From Gymnodinialimonas phycosphaerae (GTDB taxonomy: Bacteria > Pseudomonadota > Alphaproteobacteria > Rhodobacterales > Rhodobacteraceae), in assembly GCF_019195455.1 (NCBI RefSeq), contig NZ_JAIMBW010000001.1, positions 1,984,001-2,048,000 on the forward strand: a stretch of 64,000 nucleotides of DNA, given 5' to 3'. The notes beneath the pieces were generated by a model, which had not been told where the DNA came from, did not search any database, and was given only the letters and a program-made list of their open reading frames with translations. Shown piece by piece: positions 59,252 to 64,000 of the stretch (positions are counted from its first letter, which is position 1; each line of letters opens with the position of its first letter). The position numbers and the translations under genes are program-made.

Positions 59252-60514
59252 ATGAACATCCTTATCCTTGGCTCCGGTGGCCGCGAACACAGCTTGGCCT
59301 GGGCCGTGTTGCAGAACCCGAAATGTGATCGTCTGATCGTGGCACCGGGCAACGCGGGCATCGAGCAGATCGCGGATTGTGCCAGTCTGGATGTGGATAA
59401 CCCCAGCGCCGTTTGCGACTTCGCCGTCGAAAACTCCATTGATTTCGTGATTGTAGGCCCCGAAGCGCCACTTGCCGCAGGCGTTGTGGATATGTTGAGG
59501 AATGCTGGAATTCTGGCATTCGGCCCGACTGCTGCCGCCGCGCAGCTGGAGGCCTCCAAGACCTTCACCAAAGAGGTCTGCGACGCCGCAGGCGCCCCCA
59601 CCGCCGCTTGGGCGCGATTCACGGAAGCAGGACCCGCGAAGGATTACATTCGCCAGAACGGTGCCCCGATCGTCGTGAAGGCCGATGGCCTCGCCGCTGG
59701 CAAGGGCGTCGTCGTCGCCATGACCGAGGATGAGGCGCTCGCCGCCATCGACCACATGTTCGACGGCGCCTTCGGCGCGGCAGGCGCGGAGGTGGTGATT
59801 GAAGAGTTCATGGGGGGCGAAGAGGCGTCTTTCTTCGTGCTCTGCGATGGGCAAACCTGCCTGCCGATTGGCACCGCGCAGGACCACAAGCGCGCCTACG
59901 ACGGCGACGAGGGGCCAAACACCGGCGGCATGGGCGCCTATTCGCCCGCGCCCGTCTTGACGGATGCCATAGCAGACCGCGCGATGGCCGAGATCATCGA
60001 GCCGACGATGGCCGAGATGACCCGCCGCGGCACGCCCTACACCGGCGTGCTTTATGCCGGGCTGATGATCGAGGACGGCCAGCCGCGCCTGGTGGAATAC
60101 AACGCCCGCTTCGGCGATCCGGAGTGCCAGGTCCTGATGATGCGGCTTGGCGGTCAGGCGCTGGACCTGATGCTGGCCTGCGCCGACGCGCGGCTGGCCG
60201 ATGCGCAGGTACAGTGGGCCGACGATCACGCCATGACCGTGGTCATGGCTGCCAAGGGCTACCCCGGCAGCTACCGGAAAGGCAGCGTGATCAATGGCCT
60301 GAATGATATGCCCGAGACGTCCTCGCAGATGGTGTTCCACGCCGGCACTACGGAAAAGGACGGCAAGATCACGGCGACGGGTGGTCGTGTTCTCAACGTC
60401 ACGGCCCGGGGCAAGAGCCTGCAAGAGGCCCGCGATCAGGCCTATGCGATGGCCGCGCAGATCGACTGGCCCGAGGGGTTCTACCGCCAAGACATCGGCT
60501 GGCGGAGTCTCTAA
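59252..60514 (+). CDS. purD: Phosphoribosylamine-glycine ligase
   Basis: ATP-grasp enzyme of purine synthesis (5-phosphoribosylamine + glycine + ATP to GAR). MNILILGSGGREHSLAWAV at the N-terminus, VVKADGLAAGKGVVVA as the ATP-binding strand, EDHKRAYDGDEGPNTGGMGA-like DHKRAYDGDEGPNTGGMGAY, and LVEYNARFGDPE with metal ligands. 420 aa, normal length. AGAAGGGA lies 9 bases before the ATG at 59252; upstream in-frame codons lack family similarity. Confidence 0.97.
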   Translation: MNILILGSGGREHSLAWAVLQNPKCDRLIVAPGNAGIEQIADCASLDVDNPSAVCDFAVENSIDFVIVGPEAPLAAGVVDMLRNAGILAFGPTAAAAQLEASKTFTKEVCDAAGAPTAAWARFTEAGPAKDYIRQNGAPIVVKADGLAAGKGVVVAMTEDEALAAIDHMFDGAFGAAGAEVVIEEFMGGEEASFFVLCDGQTCLPIGTAQDHKRAYDGDEGPNTGGMGAYSPAPVLTDAIADRAMAEIIEPTMAEMTRRGTPYTGVLYAGLMIEDGQPRLVEYNARFGDPECQVLMMRLGGQALDLMLACADARLADAQVQWADDHAMTVVMAAKGYPGSYRKGSVINGLNDMPETSSQMVFHAGTTEKDGKITATGGRVLNVTARGKSLQEARDQAYAMAAQIDWPEGFYRQDIGWRSL

Positions 60515-60599
60515 GCTGGGTCTACCGTCCTTTGGGCTACGTGAGACCGGGGGTTCGGCCTACCACCCTTCGGGCACCTTGAGGCATCTTGCGCCCGAC

Positions 60600-60616
60600 G
60601 GCGGGATCAACCCGCC
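60600..60616. terminator. Hairpin at the convergent ends of purD and the lyxose isomerase gene
   Basis: GGCGGG-ATCAA-CCCGCC, a 6-bp stem with a 5-base loop, overlaps the isomerase stop codon (60616-60618) by one base and follows purD by 86 bases. A short bidirectional terminator is possible, but there is no T-run. Confidence 0.4.
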
Positions 60617-61299
60617 TACAGCCAGGCCCCGTAGTCGGAAACCAACAGATGCGACGGCGCGACGTCCTCTTCCACCGCCGCGAAGCGCCCGATGGGCTCG
60701 CGGAACCAATTATCCGTCTCGTCGTTGTTGACGGTCGAGACCTCTCCGATCAGCACGTCACCGCCCTCGCCCCAGAATTTGTGCCAATCTCCGGGCATCA
60801 AGGTCACGCTCTCGCCGGGGGCGAACAGAAGCACCTCGCCGGGGCCGAATCGCCGCTCGATCCCGTCACACATCACCACGCCGCCCGCGTCCGGATCGAA
60901 CGTGCCATCGGGCGCGGAGCCATTGAGCTCGATCGCCAGCGTCGCCCCGCCCCGGTTGATGATATCCTCGGCCTTCAGATAATGCCGATGCATCGGGCTG
61001 ATCTGATCTTTCTTTGAAATCAACAGCTTCTCGGCGTAGCACATGCCGCCACCCGCTTGCAGGTCGCTCAACCGGCCATTGCGCAGGGTGAACAGGAACA
61101 GGCCCAGTTCGTCGAACTTGCCCTGCCCATAGTCGGTGATGTCCCAGCCCAATCGCCCCTCGATCACGGCCCGTGCCACGCCCGCATTGGCCTTCATCTC
61201 ATCCGGGGTCCAATTGGCGAAGGGCGGCAGCACGAATCCGAAAGAGCGCATGAACGCCTCGGCTTCCAGTATGATCTCATTGATCCGTGATCGCTTCAT
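60616..61299 (-). CDS. D-lyxose isomerase (ketol-isomerase) family protein, 227 aa
   Basis: Cupin-fold D-lyxose ketol-isomerase: MKRSRINEIILEAEAFMRSF, CYAEKLLISKKDQISPMHRH (metal-binding His pair), EDIINRGGATLAIEL, and FGPGEVLLFAPGESVTLMPG with WHKFWGEGGDVLIGEVSTVN. It interconverts D-lyxose and D-xylulose, the substrate of the xylulokinase at 9561-11012, though the genes are 50 kb apart. The start ATG at 61299 matches the family N-terminus. Convergent with purD. Confidence 0.88.
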   Translation of the reverse strand: MKRSRINEIILEAEAFMRSFGFVLPPFANWTPDEMKANAGVARAVIEGRLGWDITDYGQGKFDELGLFLFTLRNGRLSDLQAGGGMCYAEKLLISKKDQISPMHRHYLKAEDIINRGGATLAIELNGSAPDGTFDPDAGGVVMCDGIERRFGPGEVLLFAPGESVTLMPGDWHKFWGEGGDVLIGEVSTVNNDETDNWFREPIGRFAAVEEDVAPSHLLVSDYGAWL

Positions 61300-61618
61300 C
61301 GGGGGTCCCCTTCTCTGGCTGACGGGGCCAGATTGCCCAAGCGGGCCGCGCTGGCAAGGGGTAGGCCGCCGAAACCGACCGAAACCCGCGTCGCCAAATC
61401 GACCGTCCGGGTGGGGCGGCCCTACACTCTGCGCACCTGTCAGACGCGTCGGCTAGAAGCCGCGCCCGTTCTGGAACCCGCACCGAACGCGCAATAAGTC
61501 GCCGTGATCCAGCGATTGCAGACGTTTCATCATGAAATCCGCGCCGTGCGGTGGACGCCGCATGACCATGCGCCGTAAGCATGCGTCACCGTCACCTACA
61601 CACCCGGGGCCATCACGA
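61300..61618. other. Divergent spacer between the isomerase and Kef genes
   Basis: About 320 bases. It holds the promoters of both genes and a 13-bp dyad TTTCAT-C-ATGAAA (61525-61537) similar in half-site to the dyads at 13962 and 50060. The Kef frame is open through the last 90 bases, so a longer N-terminus cannot be excluded. I see no other gene. Confidence 0.4.
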
Positions 61619-63601
61619 ATGGAAGCGACCCTCCTTCAGATCACGATCTACCTCGGCGCGATGCTTGTTGCCGTTCCCATCTCCATTCGCTTCGGCCTTG
61701 GCTCCGTTCTGGGCTACCTGCTGGCGGGCATCGCCATCGGCCCCGTTCTCGGCCTTGTGGGGTCCGAGACGCAGGACCTACAGCATTATGCGGAATTCGG
61801 CGTTGTCCTCATGCTGTTCCTCATCGGGCTGGAGCTTGATCCCCGCACCCTTTGGGACATGCGCAAACGGTTGCTTGGGCTTGGCGGCAGCCAGATCCTT
61901 CTGTCGATCCTCGTGCTGACCGGCGGCGCTATGCTTTTGGGCCTCAATGGCCCGCTGGCCCTCGCCATCGGCATGACCCTTGCGCTCAGCTCAACCGCGA
62001 TCGTGCTGACAACGCTCACGGAAAAGGGGCTGATGCGCACCACCGGCGGGCGCGGCGCGTTTTCGGTCCTGCTGACCCAGGACATCGCGGTCATCCCGGC
62101 GCTGGCGCTCCTGCCGCTTCTGGCCACGGCATCCCCGGTCCGGTTCACCGAAGACGGGTCCATCGAGCGTGCGGGCGAAGACGCCCACCACTCGATATCA
62201 CTGGTGGAGGGCCTGCCCGCCTGGGGCGTCACGCTGGTGACGCTGGCGGCCGTGGCCGCGGTGATCCTGGCCGGGCGCTACCTGTCGCCGCTGGTCTTTC
62301 GCATCATCCATAACGCCAAGTTGAAAGAGCTCTACACCGTCGCCGCCCTCGCCTTCGTGGTCAGCATCGCCGTGCTGATGATCCTCGTGGGCCTGTCCCC
62401 CGCCCTTGGCGCGTTCCTTGCGGGCGTCGTCTTGGCCAATTCCGAGTTCAAGCATGAACTGGAGGCTGATATCGAGCCGTTCAAGGGCCTGCTTCTGGGC
62501 CTGTTTTTCATCACCGTGGGCGCGGGGATCAACTTTGCGACGCTTTTCAGCAATCCGTTCCTGATTATCGGCCTGACCCTCGCCATTATGTTGATCAAGG
62601 GGGCGGTCCTTTACGGGATCGCGCGGGTGACCCGGATGAAGGCGCGGGACCGGTGGCTTTTCACCCTCGGCCTCGCGCAGGCGGGCGAGTTCGGCTTCGT
62701 GCTGGTAGCCTTCGGCGTGTCGCAGGCCGTCTTCCCGGACTTCATTGCCGAAATCCTGTTGCTTGTCGTTGCCCTGTCCATGCTGCTGACGCCGCTCAGC
62801 TTTATCCTTTTCGAGAAAATCGGCGCCCATGTGGCGGACGGCTTCGAGGAGGCGCCCCAACATGACGAAATCGACGAAGAGGCCCCGATCATCATTGCGG
62901 GCGTCGGGCGGTTCGGACAATCCGTGAACCGGATGGTCAGGGCCTCGGGCTTCAAGACCGTCGTACTGGATTCGAACCTGGAGACGATCCAGCTGATGCG
63001 CCGTTTCGGGCTGAAAAGCTTCTTCGGCGACCCCACGCGCCCCGAGTTGCTGAAGGCCGCTGGCCTCGACAAGGCCCGCGTGCTGGTGGTCTGCGTCGAT
63101 GACAAGCAGTCTGCGATCAAGCTGGTGCGCTATGCCAAACGCAACCGCCCCGATATCTCGGTCGTGGCCCGCGCCCACGATCTGCTTCACGTCTACGAGC
63201 TGTATGAGGCCGGGGCCGACCACATCATCCGCGAGGTCTTCGACAGCTCTCTGCGCGCCGCGCGCTATGTGTTGGAGGACATGGGTCTTTCCGACTATGA
63301 GGCTCACGCGATGGAAACCGCCTTCTACCGCCACGATCGCCAGAACCTGCGCGCCCTGGCCGAGGTCTGGAAGCCCGGCGTTCCGGTGACTGAGAACGCG
63401 GAATACATGCGCCTGACCCGTGAGATGACGGACAACCTGGAAAGCGCGATCCTGACCCAACTTGACCAGATGCAGGACGAGGCAGCAGGCGCCCGCACAC
63501 CCAAACGGGCGCGCGGCGATGTGGGCGCGCTCAGCGGGATCAGCCGAAAAACGGAGCGGCCCCCTGCCAAGGCCCCGCGTCGTCCCGGCGGCGCGCGTTA
63601 G
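61619..63601 (+). CDS. Kef-type potassium/proton antiporter with RCK domain, 660 aa
   Basis: CPA2 family: about twelve hydrophobic segments over residues 1-390 with [19 protein letters not shown] and [20 protein letters not shown], typical of KefB/KefC, then a TrkA-N/RCK domain ([21 protein letters not shown] at about 423-443) that binds NAD(H) or glutathione adducts. The C-terminal about 50 residues are basic and Pro-rich. The start at the ATG at 61619 is set by similarity; in-frame ATGs lie upstream. Its stop overlaps the convergent cobT stop by 2 bases. Confidence 0.92.
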   Translation: MEATLLQITIYLGAMLVAVPISIRFGLGSVLGYLLAGIAIGPVLGLVGSETQDLQHYAEFGVVLMLFLIGLELDPRTLWDMRKRLLGLGGSQILLSILVLTGGAMLLGLNGPLALAIGMTLALSSTAIVLTTLTEKGLMRTTGGRGAFSVLLTQDIAVIPALALLPLLATASPVRFTEDGSIERAGEDAHHSISLVEGLPAWGVTLVTLAAVAAVILAGRYLSPLVFRIIHNAKLKELYTVAALAFVVSIAVLMILVGLSPALGAFLAGVVLANSEFKHELEADIEPFKGLLLGLFFITVGAGINFATLFSNPFLIIGLTLAIMLIKGAVLYGIARVTRMKARDRWLFTLGLAQAGEFGFVLVAFGVSQAVFPDFIAEILLLVVALSMLLTPLSFILFEKIGAHVADGFEEAPQHDEIDEEAPIIIAGVGRFGQSVNRMVRASGFKTVVLDSNLETIQLMRRFGLKSFFGDPTRPELLKAAGLDKARVLVVCVDDKQSAIKLVRYAKRNRPDISVVARAHDLLHVYELYEAGADHIIREVFDSSLRAARYVLEDMGLSDYEAHAMETAFYRHDRQNLRALAEVWKPGVPVTENAEYMRLTREMTDNLESAILTQLDQMQDEAAGARTPKRARGDVGALSGISRKTERPPAKAPRRPGGAR

Positions 63602-64000
63602 CCGCCTGCGACCCCGGCCTCGGCAAAGGTCGCCATGCCGGAATGGCAGGCAAGCGCGCCGCGCAGGATCTGGATCGCCAAGGCCCCGCCGGACCCTTCG
63701 CCAAGCCGCAGGTCCAGTTGCAACAGGGGCGTTTTGCCCAACTGCGCCAGCATCCGTCCATGGGCCTGCTCGGCCGAGCCATGGCCCGCCACCGCATGAT
63801 CCAGCGCCCCGGGCACCGCGCGTTCCAGCGCGGCGGCGGCGGCGGTGCAAATGAAGCCGTCCAGAATGACCGGGATATGCCGCACACGGGCGTGGGCGAT
63901 GGCGCCCGCCATGGCCGCCAACTCGCGCCCGCCAAGGCAGCGCAACGCTTGCAGCGGGTCTTGCGCAGCCTCCGGGTTCGCCGCCAGCCCCTCGGCCACG
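63598..64000 (-). CDS. cobT: CobT, C-terminal part (partial at the right edge)
   Basis: Nicotinate-nucleotide:5,6-dimethylbenzimidazole phosphoribosyltransferase, which makes alpha-ribazole phosphate for cobalamin. Visible are [50 protein letters not shown] and the terminal [13 protein letters not shown], all family-typical, covering about the last 134 residues. The gene starts beyond the window. TAA at 63598 overlaps the stop of the Kef gene on the other strand. Confidence 0.93.
   Translation of the reverse strand, partial: VAEGLAANPEAAQDPLQALRCLGGRELAAMAGAIAHARVRHIPVILDGFICTAAAAALERAVPGALDHAVAGHGSAEQAHGRMLAQLGKTPLLQLDLRLGEGSGGALAIQILRGALACHSGMATFAEAGVAGG

Noticed and set aside
1..64000. 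CRISPR array or insertion sequence
   Set aside because: No regularly spaced identical repeats, cas genes or transposase genes were found.

Overview
The window looks like chromosome of a Roseobacter-type alphaproteobacterium (Rhodobacteraceae) with a low-G+C genomic island at its left edge. The host part (about 9.2 kb onward) is G+C-rich and carries a complete beta-hydroxyaspartate cycle cluster (bhcR-bhcABCD), a two-subunit proton-translocating transhydrogenase (pntAB), DUF3422, hemP behind two TGA-N9-TCA iron boxes and a CtrA-type TTAA-N7-TTAA site. This combination is typical of marine Rhodobacteraceae; no rRNA is present for a firmer placement.

Layout. (1) 1-9219: the right part of an integrated island, visibly poorer in G+C than the rest. 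It holds unknown small genes, a minimal tyrosine recombinase (4166-4738), a lipoprotein, an XRE regulator and, next to the attachment site, a two-gene restriction-like module: an EcoRI-family adenine methyltransferase and a DUF262-HNH nuclease. It ends at a duplicated 3' half of a tRNA-Cys gene (9177-9219), read here as attR; the other end lies outside the window. (2) 9.5-13.9 kb: xylulokinase, 4-hydroxyphenylpyruvate dioxygenase and an SDR. (3) 13.1-18.5 kb: bhcR divergent from bhcABCD, which turns two glyoxylate into oxaloacetate, with inverted repeats that could be BhcR operators. (4) 18.6-31.6 kb: a glycan-type cluster with six glycosyltransferase-like genes (one fused to a methyltransferase-like domain), two unknown proteins and a secreted RTX-sulfatase. 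It is interrupted by a foreign-looking HNH gene. (5) 31.6-36.5 kb: DUF1178, Nudix, a glutathione-peroxidase-like protein, an AcuC/HDAC-type deacetylase, hemP and small secreted or membrane proteins. (6) 36.6-45.4 kb: pntAB, an SDR, DUF3422, acyl-CoA synthetase, a lipoprotein and moaA. (7) 45.5-56.8 kb: a secreted nuclease, then an M20 amidohydrolase, a DAO-type oxidoreductase and an ArgE-like deacetylase, divergent from a peptide/opine-type ABC transporter operon. One ATPase of that operon carries an unusual two-helix membrane insertion between Walker A and the Q-loop, and a small secreted cysteine-containing protein is encoded inside the operon. (8) 56.8-64 kb: xseA, a GRDP-like membrane protein, purD, D-lyxose isomerase, a Kef-type potassium efflux system and the C-terminal part of CobT.

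The items most worth follow-up are the DUF262-HNH/EcoRI-type methylase pair at the island boundary, the ABC ATPase with inserted membrane helices, and the secreted sulfatase/glycosyltransferase cluster. All calls rest on reading the sequence and on knowledge of protein families; no database search was run.
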